14,147 bases of DNA from Lysobacterales bacterium (lineage in GTDB: Bacteria > Pseudomonadota > Gammaproteobacteria > Xanthomonadales > SZUA-36). Position 1 is the first letter of the stretch, and every line of letters begins with the position of its first letter. Of the stretch, positions 1 through 7,920 are shown one piece after another. Where the stretch lies: the NCBI GenBank assembly GCA_009692275.1, contig SHZL01000038.1:1-14147 (forward strand), given 5' to 3'. The translations under genes and the position numbers were made by a program. The notes beneath the pieces are model-generated. The model was not told the DNA's origin. It saw only the letters and a program-made list of their open reading frames with translations, and did not search any database.

Positions 1-573
1 ACCAATACCAATGTACTTTACGCGATCGCCAGCAAGCTGTTTCCGACACCCTGGAATTACCTGGCGGTGCTCTCCACCATCCTCAGCACCGTTGGCACGA
101 TTGAGACGCAAATCCTGCAATTCAGCCGCAGCATGTTTGCCATGGCGCGCGACGACATGCTGCACTCACGCTATGCCACGATTCACCCGGAGTGGCAAAC
201 ACCCTGGGTGGCGACCTTTGTCATCTGGTTCCTGGGCATCCTGTTGCTGTTCAGCGCGTCGTACATGCCGTCCGTGCAGAAAATCCTGCAGAGCTCCATA
301 CTCGCCATAGGATTTCAAATCTGTTTTTATATGAGCCTGGCGGGATTTGCCTGTGCCTGGCATTTCCGCGACAGGTTAAAGAGGGGGACGTACAATGCCG
401 TCTCCTATGTGATTTGGCCACTGCTGGCCGCGCTATTCATGGTGTTCATCGCGCTGTACAGCATTCCGACTTTTGACTGGATCACCAACGTCATGGGAAT
501 TGGTGGCATCCTGATCGGGTTTGTGCCGTTGCTTTTGGGTCGCTGGCGCAATGCCAATAGTGCTCGGGCCTGA
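1..573 (+). CDS. APC-family amino acid permease, 3' part only
   Basis: The reading frame is open from the first base and ends at TGA 571-573, giving about 190 C-terminal residues; the start lies outside the window. The protein is an inner-membrane transporter fragment. A helix containing GTIETQILQFSRSMFAMARDD is followed by a cytoplasmic stretch ending HPEWQTPW. This matches the conserved loop of APC amino acid/polyamine permeases, where an R-x-x-x-A-M-A-R-D segment precedes a P-x-x-h-x-x-x-x-T-P motif. Four further hydrophobic segments follow (around WVATFVIWFLGILLLFSA, ILAIGFQICFYMSLAGFA, VIWPLLAALFMVFIALYS and VMGIGGILIGFVPLLLG), as expected for the last helices of the fold. Substrate cannot be told from this half. 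The next gene starts 18 bp downstream on the same strand, so read-through into the efflux genes is possible, although no functional link is obvious. Confidence 0.85.
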   Translation, partial: TNTNVLYAIASKLFPTPWNYLAVLSTILSTVGTIETQILQFSRSMFAMARDDMLHSRYATIHPEWQTPWVATFVIWFLGILLLFSASYMPSVQKILQSSILAIGFQICFYMSLAGFACAWHFRDRLKRGTYNAVSYVIWPLLAALFMVFIALYSIPTFDWITNVMGIGGILIGFVPLLLGRWRNANSARA

Positions 574-591
574 GGAACGGGATAGCCGCTG

Positions 592-1761
592 ATGCCATTA
601 CCATTACCCGACAGCCTAATTTCCGGCGCGCCAAAGTCGCGCCGGCCCCGGTTAATCATCGCCGCCATTGCACTGATCGTGACCGCCGTCGTTATTTTCA
701 CGCAGCGCGGCGGCCAGGAAGGGATAGCCGCTGGATCAGTGGCCAGCCGACCGGCGCTCACGGTCACGCTCACGACACCACAGTCCAGCGACTGGCCCCG
801 GCGCCTTCCGGCACAAGGCAGCATTGCCGCGTGGCAGGAGGCCGTAATCGGCGCCGAGTTGGCCGGTTTGCGCATGACCGAGGTGCTGGTCAATGTAGGT
901 GACCACGTAAGCAAAGGCCAGGAACTAGCGCGCCTTTCGATCGACATGGTCACGGCAGATGTCGCCCAGGCGCGCGCTTCCGTCGCCGAGGCCGCGGCCT
1001 CGCTGGCCGATGCGCGGGCCACCGCAAAACGCAACCTGGACCTGCAGGCCAAGGGCTTCATCAGTCCGCAGGCATTAACGCAGGCGGAGACCAACGAGCA
1101 GACCGCAGTGGCCCGCCTCGCGGCCGCACATGCGCGCCTGCAGGCCGAGGAAGTTCGACTGGCGCAAACGCGCGTGCTCGCACCTGACGACGGCGTGATT
1201 TCCGAGCGCAACGCAACGGTCGGCTCTCTCACCCAGCCTGGCCAGGAACTGTTTCGCCTGATTCGCGGTGAACGCCTCGAGTGGCGCGCAGAGGTAACTT
1301 CTGCCGAAGCAGATCAGCTGCAACCCGGCATGCCAGCCACGCTGTGGCTGCCAAGTGGTGTCGAGATCAAGGGTAGTGTGCGCATGGTGGCGCCAACGAT
1401 TGATCCGGCGACCCGCACTGCCCTTGTGTATGTCGATCTGCCGCTGGCGGACGCCAGGGCCACGCTGCGTGCTGGCACTTTTGCACGTGGGGAATTTGAA
1501 CTCGGCCGCCAAACTGCTCTGAACGTCCCGCAAAGCGCCGTGCTGATGCGTGATGGTTTCGCCTACGTGTTCACGGTCGATGAGGCCAGCAAGGCCAGGC
1601 AAACCAAAGTAACGATCGGGCGGCGCAGCGGGGAACTGATAGAAATCACGGACGGACTGGACCCGGCCAGCCGTATCGTAGTCAGCGGCGCCGGCTTCCT
1701 CACTGATGGTGATACGGTGCGGGTGGTCGAAGCCAACTCAGCACTGACGGGCGCGCAGTGA
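592..1761 (+). CDS. RND efflux periplasmic adaptor (membrane-fusion protein, HlyD/AcrA type)
   Basis: The 389-residue protein would bridge the RND pump to an outer-membrane channel in the periplasm. Residues 21-37 form a single N-terminal hydrophobic anchor after a basic stretch (KSRRPR), so it is probably membrane-tethered rather than a lipoprotein: no lipobox cysteine is present. A first lipoyl half lies at about 83-118 (GAELAGLRMTEVLVNVGDHVSKGQ). A heptad-like alpha-hairpin rich in Ala, Glu and Arg spans about 120-192. The second lipoyl half is at about 193-225 (APDDGVISERNATVGSLTQPGQ). The beta-barrel covers about 226-300 and the membrane-proximal domain about 305-385 (VPQSAVLMRDG). Length fits the family. 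The ATG at 592 was chosen because AGGA 573-576 lies upstream, although spacing is long. It is followed after 34 bp by the pump gene, the usual adaptor-pump order. Confidence 0.93.
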   Translation: MPLPLPDSLISGAPKSRRPRLIIAAIALIVTAVVIFTQRGGQEGIAAGSVASRPALTVTLTTPQSSDWPRRLPAQGSIAAWQEAVIGAELAGLRMTEVLVNVGDHVSKGQELARLSIDMVTADVAQARASVAEAAASLADARATAKRNLDLQAKGFISPQALTQAETNEQTAVARLAAAHARLQAEEVRLAQTRVLAPDDGVISERNATVGSLTQPGQELFRLIRGERLEWRAEVTSAEADQLQPGMPATLWLPSGVEIKGSVRMVAPTIDPATRTALVYVDLPLADARATLRAGTFARGEFELGRQTALNVPQSAVLMRDGFAYVFTVDEASKARQTKVTIGRRSGELIEITDGLDPASRIVVSGAGFLTDGDTVRVVEANSALTGAQ

Positions 1762-1795
1762 CAGTCGCCCGCGCAATGCGCAAAAGATCCGAATC

Positions 1796-4700
1796 GTGTT
1801 AAACGTCTCCTCCTGGTCTATCCGGAACCCGACCCCTTCCATCCTCCTGTTCATCCTGCTGAGCCTGATGGGTTCGGTCGCATTCAAGGCGATGAAAGTC
1901 CAGAACTTCCCGGACATCGATCTGCCCATGGTCACCGTGGCCGCTTCCTTGCCGGGTGCTGCACCGTCGCAAATGGAGACCGAGGTCGCGCGCAAAATAG
2001 AAAACTCGGTGGCTGCGCTGCAGGGCGTGAAGAACATTTACACCACGGTAAGCGATGGCAGCGCAGTAGTTACTATCGAATTCCGGCTTGAAAAACCGAC
2101 CCAGGAAGCGCTCGATGACGTGCGTGACGCAGTCGCACGCATCCGCTCCGACCTGCCCGGCGACCTGAGGGACCCGGCCATCTCCAAGGTCAACCTGTCC
2201 GGCACGCCGATTCTCACCTACGTGGTGGCCTCCAGCCGCATGGACGACGAGGCATTGTCCTGGTTTGTCGACAACACCGTCACCAAGCGTCTCTTGTCGG
2301 TGCGCGGCGCAGGCGCAGTTGCGCGCGTGGGTGGCGTCGATCGCGAAGTGCGCGTAGAACTTGATCCAGCACGACTGCTGGCGCTTGACGCCAGCGCCGC
2401 GGATATCTCGCGCCAGTTGCGGCAGATTCAACAGGAGGCCTCGGGCGGACGGGCGGATATCGGGGGAGCCGAGCAGTCGGTGCGAACCATTGCGACGGTG
2501 CAGTCGGCCGAGGAATTGTCCAGGCTGGACATCGTGCTTTCGGATGGCCGCAAGATCCGCCTCGACCAGGTCGCAACCGTTTCCGACACCTTTGCCGAAC
2601 AGCGCTCCGCCGCTTTGCTTAATGGCAAGCCGGTGGTTGGCTTCGAAATTACGCGTAGCCGTGGCGCCGGTGAAGTAGACGTCGAGACCGGAGTGGAAGC
2701 TGAGCTTGCGAAACTGAAGGCTGAGCACCCGGACATCGAGATCACCGAGGCATTCAATTTTGTCGATCCGGTGCAGAAAAACTTCGAAGGGTCGATGTGG
2801 CTGCTGCTCGAAGGTGCGTTGCTGGCGGTACTCGTGGTCTGGTTGTTCCTGCGTAACTGGCGTGCAACCCTGGTTGCGGCCACCGCCCTGCCCTTGTCGA
2901 TCGTGCCTACCTTTGCGGCGATGTACCTGCTGAACTTCACCCTCAACGGCGTCACCCTGCTGGCGCTGTCGCTGGTTGTGGGTATCCTCGTCGACGACGC
3001 CATCGTCGAGATCGAAAACATCATGCGCCATCTGCGCATGGGCAAAACACCCTTCCAGGCAGCGATGGAAGCGGCCGACGAGATCGGCCTGGCGGTGATT
3101 GCTACCACGTTCACGCTGATCGCAGTCTTCCTGCCGACGGCGTTCATGGGAGGCATCGCGGGCAAGTTCTTCGTGCAGTTTGGCTGGACCGCCGCAATCG
3201 CGGTGTTCTTCTCGCTGGTCGTGGCGCGCATGCTGACGCCGATGATGGCAGCCTATATGCTGCGCCCCCCCACGGGGACGTATGCCGAACCGGTGTGGAT
3301 GGAGCATTACACCCGCTGGGCGACCTGGTGCCTGCGCCACCGGATTGCCACGATGGGCGCTGCGGCGGTGTTCTTTATCGGCTCGTTCTCGCTGGTGCCG
3401 TTGCTGGCAACCGGTTTCATCCCGCCCGATGACCTGTCACAAACGCAGGTCTACCTGGCGCTGCCCCCGGGCAGCGCATTTAAACAAACCCTCGCGATAG
3501 CTGAAGAGGCGCGGGTAATCCTGCAGAGCAATCCTCACGTCAAGCTGGTGTACACGGCAGTCGGGGGCGGCTCGGCCGGCTCCGACCCGTTCGGGCCGAG
3601 AGCATCGGCCGAAGCTCGCAAGGCTACGCTGACCATCAACCTGACGCCGCGCTCCGAACGCCATAGCCTTAGCAAGCAGGCCATTGAAAGCCAGTTGCGC
3701 GATGCCCTCGCGGTGCTGCCGGGTGTGCGCGTCACGATAGGCCTTGGCGCTTCCGGCGAGAAATACATCCTGGTGCTTGCCAGCGAGAACGGCGAGGCGC
3801 TGGCGGCACATGCCCGCGTGGTCGAGCGCGAGCTACGCACCATCCCCGGTGTCGGCGCAATCACCAGCACCGCCAGCCTGGTCCGCCCTGAACTGCTGGT
3901 GCGTCCGGACTTTGCCAAGGCCGCGGACCTCGGCGTGACCTCGGCGGCGATTGCCGATACCCTGCGCGTTGCCACTACCGGCGATTACTACCAGGGTCTG
4001 GCCAAGCTCAACCTGTCACAGCGCCAAATACCCATCGTCGTCAAACTGCCGCCGCAGTCGCGCCAGGATCTGTCACTGCTGGAGCACCTGAGCGTGCCGG
4101 GCAAGCAGGGCCCGGTAATGCTGGGCAACGTTGCGAGCCTGAGCATTGCTGGCGGGCCAGCTGAAATTGACCGCTTCAACCGCATGCGCAACATCAACTT
4201 TGAAATCGAGCTGAGCGAGGGCTCGCTCGGAACGGTGGAGAGCCAGGCTCTTGCCCTTCCCAGTCTGCAGAACCTGCCACCGGGCGTGATTCGGACCACA
4301 GTGGGCGATGCCGAGTCCATGAACGAACTGTTCGCCAGCTTCAGCCTGGCAATGGCCACCGGTGTGCTGTGCATTTACATCGTGCTGGTGCTGCTGTTCA
4401 AGGACTTCATGCAGCCGGTCACGATTCTGGTCGCCCTCGTGCTGTCCATCCCGGGAGCTTTCCTGGCTCTGTTGGTTACCAACACCGCACTGTCAATGCC
4501 GTCGATGATTGGACTCGTCATGCTGATGGGCATTGCAACCAAGAATTCGATCCTGCTGATTGATTACGTGATCCTCGCGCGCCGCGACCACGGGTTGAAG
4601 CGCTGGGATGCGCTGGTCGATGCCTGTCGCAAGCGCGCGCGGCCCATCGTCATGACCACGATCGCGATGGGCGTGGGTATGTTGCCGACCGCCATCGGTA

Positions 4701-4897
4701 TTGGCACCGACTCGGGCTTTCGCGCACCGATGGCGATAGTCGTGATCGGCGGTCTGATTACCAGCACCTTCCTGTCGCTGTTGGTAATCCCTGTGGTGTT
4801 CACCTATGTCGACAACGCCATCATCTTTTCCCGCAGACTCTTCCATGTCACCGGCCACCACCGGGCCAAGGCGCCCGATCCGGAAACCGCTGCCTGA
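1796..4897 (+). CDS. RND-family efflux transporter, inner-membrane pump (AcrB/HAE1-like)
   Basis: A 1033-residue proton-driven exporter, the usual length for the hydrophobe/amphiphile RND pumps. It starts at GTG 1796; the next residues NVSSWSIRNP are the typical N-terminus of these pumps, which supports the start even though only a weak Shine-Dalgarno is visible. TM1 is near residues 13-33. A first large periplasmic loop follows, including NFPDIDLPMVTV and PGAAPSQMETEVARKIE. TM2-6 run from about 335 to 500, TM7 is near 520-540, then a second large loop, then TM8-12 from about 845 to 1015. The proton-relay residues of AcrB (D407, D408, K940) are matched by D400 and D401 in GILVDDAIVEIEN and by K916 in GIATKNSILLIDY, so the pump should be active. 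Substrate range (drug, metal, solvent or lipid) is not resolved; the DD plus K set argues against the heavy-metal CusA branch. No outer-membrane factor is encoded next to it, so a TolC-like channel would have to come from elsewhere. Confidence 0.95.
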   Translation: MLNVSSWSIRNPTPSILLFILLSLMGSVAFKAMKVQNFPDIDLPMVTVAASLPGAAPSQMETEVARKIENSVAALQGVKNIYTTVSDGSAVVTIEFRLEKPTQEALDDVRDAVARIRSDLPGDLRDPAISKVNLSGTPILTYVVASSRMDDEALSWFVDNTVTKRLLSVRGAGAVARVGGVDREVRVELDPARLLALDASAADISRQLRQIQQEASGGRADIGGAEQSVRTIATVQSAEELSRLDIVLSDGRKIRLDQVATVSDTFAEQRSAALLNGKPVVGFEITRSRGAGEVDVETGVEAELAKLKAEHPDIEITEAFNFVDPVQKNFEGSMWLLLEGALLAVLVVWLFLRNWRATLVAATALPLSIVPTFAAMYLLNFTLNGVTLLALSLVVGILVDDAIVEIENIMRHLRMGKTPFQAAMEAADEIGLAVIATTFTLIAVFLPTAFMGGIAGKFFVQFGWTAAIAVFFSLVVARMLTPMMAAYMLRPPTGTYAEPVWMEHYTRWATWCLRHRIATMGAAAVFFIGSFSLVPLLATGFIPPDDLSQTQVYLALPPGSAFKQTLAIAEEARVILQSNPHVKLVYTAVGGGSAGSDPFGPRASAEARKATLTINLTPRSERHSLSKQAIESQLRDALAVLPGVRVTIGLGASGEKYILVLASENGEALAAHARVVERELRTIPGVGAITSTASLVRPELLVRPDFAKAADLGVTSAAIADTLRVATTGDYYQGLAKLNLSQRQIPIVVKLPPQSRQDLSLLEHLSVPGKQGPVMLGNVASLSIAGGPAEIDRFNRMRNINFEIELSEGSLGTVESQALALPSLQNLPPGVIRTTVGDAESMNELFASFSLAMATGVLCIYIVLVLLFKDFMQPVTILVALVLSIPGAFLALLVTNTALSMPSMIGLVMLMGIATKNSILLIDYVILARRDHGLKRWDALVDACRKRARPIVMTTIAMGVGMLPTAIGIGTDSGFRAPMAIVVIGGLITSTFLSLLVIPVVFTYVDNAIIFSRRLFHVTGHHRAKAPDPETAA

Positions 4898-4926
4898 TCT
4901 TCCAGAATTGTAGAGCCGCGATCTGA

Positions 4927-6507
4927 TCACTCTGTTTTAAGGCTGCGGATTTGCTGCAGCATGTAATCTACCGTCTGCTGCACGTGGCGGTCCGTGCAGA
5001 TGTCGCACAGACCGCGCGGGGGCATCTGGTTGTAGCCTTCAATGGTGCGCTGGTAAATGAGTTCAAGCGGCTGGTTTTCGATGCCTTTCCAATCACTCAG
5101 AACCGAGAGGTTCGGGGCTCCGTACCCGCCCGCGGCGTGGCAAGTGGAACACACCACGTCATAAATGTATTTGCCCTTGTCTATTTCTTCCACAGCCACG
5201 AAAGGCGGGCGGAACAAGCGGTGCAAAGTGCCTTTTTGCGACAGGATGTAAATGGAGCCATCGGCTGCCACCTTGATGTCGCGCACGCGATCGCCGAGTT
5301 CGCTCAGCATCGGGTATTCGGAGCGAATGACATCTCCATCCAGGTCCAGTTTGCTGATGTTCCGGGGCCGCATGGCACCTACCAGCAAATCGCCCTCCCA
5401 CTCGGGGAACATGCTGCCCCGGTACATGGTAATGGGTGATGCGGCGATGGACGGCAGATAGTAAAACAAGGGCTGCTCGATGCCTTTTGCGTGGGTCCCG
5501 GCCGCATAGACTTCACCCACGCCAATATCCGGGTAGTTCGTACCATAGCCGCTCAGGGGCCAGCCATAATTTGCCCCGGCGCGGATGATATTGACCTCGT
5601 CCCCGCCCATCGGCCCGTGTTCAGCTTCAAACAGCCTCTGCGACACCGGGTCGAAGTGCAGGCCCTGCGGGTTGCGCACGCCCAGCGCATAAATTCTTGC
5701 GTCATACCCTTTGACGCCCACAAACGGATTATCTGCCGGCACGGAGCCATCGTCATTCAGACGCAGGATTTTTCCCTGCAGGCGCATCGTGTCCTGGACG
5801 ATGGTATGTTCGGAACGTTCACCAATGGCGACGTAAAGATACCCCCGGTCGTCAAACTCCAGGGCGCCGCCAAAATTCGATGGCGACCAGCCCAGGGGTT
5901 CAGCGGCAAGGATCTGCTCTACATCATGCAACTGGTCTCCTTCCAAAATGGCTGTCGCCACGGCGGTAAGGTGGAATCTCCCCGTTTCCTCGTCGGCAAT
6001 CGTGTAGCTTAAATAGATGCGGTGGTTGTTGGCATAATCGGGGTGGAGTTCCACGTCCAGCAAGCCGGTTTGCTCTGTGCCTGCCGAGGTATGCGGCGCG
6101 CCGGAAACCGGGGTCAGTTTCCTCGTGTCCAGGTCAAACCGGCTCAGCTTGCCGGAGATCTCGGTGATGATGACCTCCCTGGGGCTGAGGAACTGGAATT
6201 CACACGGATAATTGAGCCCGGAAAGCAGCAACTCGACCCGCGCATCGGGCACGTTGAGCTCCCACAGGGAATTGATCTGGCCGTTAAGAGCTGGGTTTTC
6301 CACACCTTCCGGCGGCGGCGCCGGGGGACTAGCAGGGGCCGCGTCCGGAACTGCTGGCGTGGTAACGGCCTGGGCGATGCCCGTTTCCGGGGCTTGGAGC
6401 TCCCGGACTGGCACCAGCCGAACTGCCAGCACGGTCAGTAATGCCAGGCCGGCGAGGGTCAGCGCTGTCCGCCCCGCGGAGAAACTGCCAAATCGGATAT
6501 TTTGCAC
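4927..6507 (-). CDS. PQQ-type aldose sugar dehydrogenase fused to a C-terminal cytochrome c (c5-like)
   Basis: A 526-residue periplasm-facing protein. Residues 14-32 form an N-terminal membrane anchor or uncleaved signal; a Pro/Ala-rich linker (about 48-70) follows. The six-bladed glucose/sorbosone dehydrogenase domain covers about 85-435, with family landmarks ILRLNDDGSVPADNPF (247-262), YALGVRNPQGLHFDP (273-287) and EAEHGPMGGDEVN (294-306). Family enzymes oxidise aldoses using PQQ. The C-terminal domain carries a haem-binding CSTCH (C453, C456, H457), a likely axial methionine in QMPPRG (M495) and an extra CDIC pair (C501, C504) like the disulfide of cytochrome c5. Electrons would thus pass within one chain from PQQ to haem. 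Where the family usually has a catalytic histidine (H-x-G-G-R), this protein reads SNFGGA, with N211; R278 of the second catalytic motif is kept. The start is GTG at 6507 on the minus strand. It is convergent with the pump gene (29-bp gap) and divergent from the MFS gene. Confidence 0.9.
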   Translation of the reverse strand: MQNIRFGSFSAGRTALTLAGLALLTVLAVRLVPVRELQAPETGIAQAVTTPAVPDAAPASPPAPPPEGVENPALNGQINSLWELNVPDARVELLLSGLNYPCEFQFLSPREVIITEISGKLSRFDLDTRKLTPVSGAPHTSAGTEQTGLLDVELHPDYANNHRIYLSYTIADEETGRFHLTAVATAILEGDQLHDVEQILAAEPLGWSPSNFGGALEFDDRGYLYVAIGERSEHTIVQDTMRLQGKILRLNDDGSVPADNPFVGVKGYDARIYALGVRNPQGLHFDPVSQRLFEAEHGPMGGDEVNIIRAGANYGWPLSGYGTNYPDIGVGEVYAAGTHAKGIEQPLFYYLPSIAASPITMYRGSMFPEWEGDLLVGAMRPRNISKLDLDGDVIRSEYPMLSELGDRVRDIKVAADGSIYILSQKGTLHRLFRPPFVAVEEIDKGKYIYDVVCSTCHAAGGYGAPNLSVLSDWKGIENQPLELIYQRTIEGYNQMPPRGLCDICTDRHVQQTVDYMLQQIRSLKTE

Positions 6508-6582
6508 TCGCGTACTCTAATGTACCGCTGGAATAAACGCCAGACAGCCTCTGATCAAAAACCCTTGTACCATAACCTGAAC

Positions 6583-6596
6583 GGGCAACATTGCCC
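6583..6596. promoter_or_regulatory. Short palindrome upstream of the MFS gene, possible operator
   Basis: GGGCAA-CA-TTGCCC is a perfect 6-bp inverted repeat with a 2-bp centre, ending 12 bp before the ATG at 6609 and lying in the 101-bp gap between the divergent dehydrogenase and MFS genes. Its position would allow a repressor to cover the translation or transcription start. A 6-bp arm can arise by chance and no regulator is encoded nearby, so this is only a candidate site. Confidence 0.25.
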
Positions 6597-6608
6597 TGCG
6601 AACTGACC

Positions 6609-7886
6609 ATGGCCTTTAGCACCCTTGAAAATAACTCTGGCACCGGCAGCAACCGCTCCTACGTGATGTTCATGCTGGTGCTGGTTTACACGCTGAATTT
6701 TGTCGATCGCCAAATCATTGGCATCCTTGCGGTGCCTATCAAGGCTGACCTGGGTTTGAGTGATACGCAACTGGGACTGATGGGCGGCCTGGCCTTTGCG
6801 CTGTTCTATACCGGCCTGGGAATTCCTGTCGCATTGCTGGCCGACCGTTCCAGCCGCACCTGGATCATGACCGTGGCACTGGCCACCTGGAGCTTCATGA
6901 CCGCGCTATGTGGCCTGGCGGGTAGCTTCTGGCAACTGTTTTTGTGCCGGGTGGGAGTGGGAGTTGGGGAAGCAGGGGGCGTTGCCCCGGCCTACTCCTT
7001 GATTGCGGACTTCTTTCCCGCCGCGCAGCGGGCCCGTGCGCTCAGCGTGTATTCCTTCGCCATCCCCATCGGCACCGCACTGGGCATCGTGTTCGGCGGG
7101 GTTATCGCCAGCCTGGTCAACTGGCGCATGGCATTTTTCCTGGTCGGTGCAGCCGGGTTGATTCTCGCGCCCCTGTTCCGCCTGACCATCAGGGAACCTG
7201 TACGAGGTCAGTTCGACCGCCCGTATGATGGCAGCGAGCCACCCGGGTTGAAGGCCATCCTGGCTAAGCTGTCACGCAAACCCAGCTTCTGGCTGCTGGC
7301 TGCCGGGGCCTCGTGTTCATCGATGATGGGCTATGGTGCGATGTTCTGGCTGCCATCGTTTTTCGTGCGGAGTTTTAACCTGACCCTGCTGCATGCCTCG
7401 CTGGTTTACGGCGCGGTCCTGCTGATCGGCGGGCTGGCCGGCTTGTGGGCCGGGGGCTGGTTGGGCGATCGCTACGGGCGCCACGACCGCGCGCAGTTTG
7501 CGCGCATTCCTGCTTTGGCATTCCTGGCCACCGTGCCCTTGTACGCGCTGGCCATCCTGTCGCCCAATCTGGCTTTGACTCTGGGCCTGCTGCTGGTCCC
7601 CACTGCGCTGGCGCTGGTTTGGCTGGGCCCGGTGCTTTCCACCATTCAAAGCCTGGTCCAACCTGACATGCGGGCCACCGCCTCGGCGGTGTTCCTGTTC
7701 ATCATCAACCTGCTCGGCATCGGCCTTGGCATCTACGCGATGGGCGCCTTGTCTGATGGCTTGCGCCTGCAATTCGGTGATGACTCGCTGCGCTACGCTA
7801 TCCTGGCGGGCAGTGGCTGCTATATTCTTGCAGCGATTTTTTTCTTCCTGGCAGCGCGCCGGCTGAACGGGGATTGGGAGGAATGA
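6609..7886 (+). CDS. MFS transporter, spinster-like
   Basis: A 425-residue inner-membrane carrier with about 12 hydrophobic segments. The N-terminus TLNFVDRQIIGILAVPIKAD and the loop 2-3 motif A variant VALLADRSSRTW are typical of bacterial spinster-like MFS proteins. TM4-5 carries RVGVGVGEAGGVAPAYSLI followed by DFFPAAQRARALSVY, again characteristic of that group. A second, half-repeat copy of motif A is seen in the C-terminal half (GGWLGDRYGRHDR). Spinster relatives move lipids, organic acids or drugs; the substrate here is unknown. The ATG at 6609 is preferred over an in-frame TTG at 6591, because the six extra residues (TTG, CCC, TGC, GAA, CTG, ACC) add nothing recognisable; neither start has a strong Shine-Dalgarno. 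The gene is divergent from the sugar dehydrogenase and is followed by a copper-ATPase remnant. Confidence 0.9.
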   Translation: MAFSTLENNSGTGSNRSYVMFMLVLVYTLNFVDRQIIGILAVPIKADLGLSDTQLGLMGGLAFALFYTGLGIPVALLADRSSRTWIMTVALATWSFMTALCGLAGSFWQLFLCRVGVGVGEAGGVAPAYSLIADFFPAAQRARALSVYSFAIPIGTALGIVFGGVIASLVNWRMAFFLVGAAGLILAPLFRLTIREPVRGQFDRPYDGSEPPGLKAILAKLSRKPSFWLLAAGASCSSMMGYGAMFWLPSFFVRSFNLTLLHASLVYGAVLLIGGLAGLWAGGWLGDRYGRHDRAQFARIPALAFLATVPLYALAILSPNLALTLGLLLVPTALALVWLGPVLSTIQSLVQPDMRATASAVFLFIINLLGIGLGIYAMGALSDGLRLQFGDDSLRYAILAGSGCYILAAIFFFLAARRLNGDWEE

Positions 7887-7920
7887 TGCATAGCGCGCAC
7901 TTTGCCCCGGCAGCTGCGCA

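Noticed and set aside
405..1232. Minus-strand frame of 275 codons across the permease end and the adaptor gene
   Set aside because: Low-complexity Ala/Arg/Ser composition and no recognisable motif; antisense to two well-supported genes.
1771..1781. GCGCA-A-TGCGC palindrome between the adaptor and pump genes
   Set aside because: Very short arms in a GC-rich background; likely chance, and an operator inside a 34-bp operon gap is not expected.
1799..3340. Long open frame of 513 codons on the minus strand
   Set aside because: It lies fully antisense to the RND pump, is rich in His, Arg and Gln as expected from the complement of GC-rich codons, and shows no domain motif.
4898..4926. Bidirectional terminator between the convergent pump and dehydrogenase genes
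   Set aside because: Only 29 bp, with no stem-loop and T-run pair visible; termination must occur otherwise.
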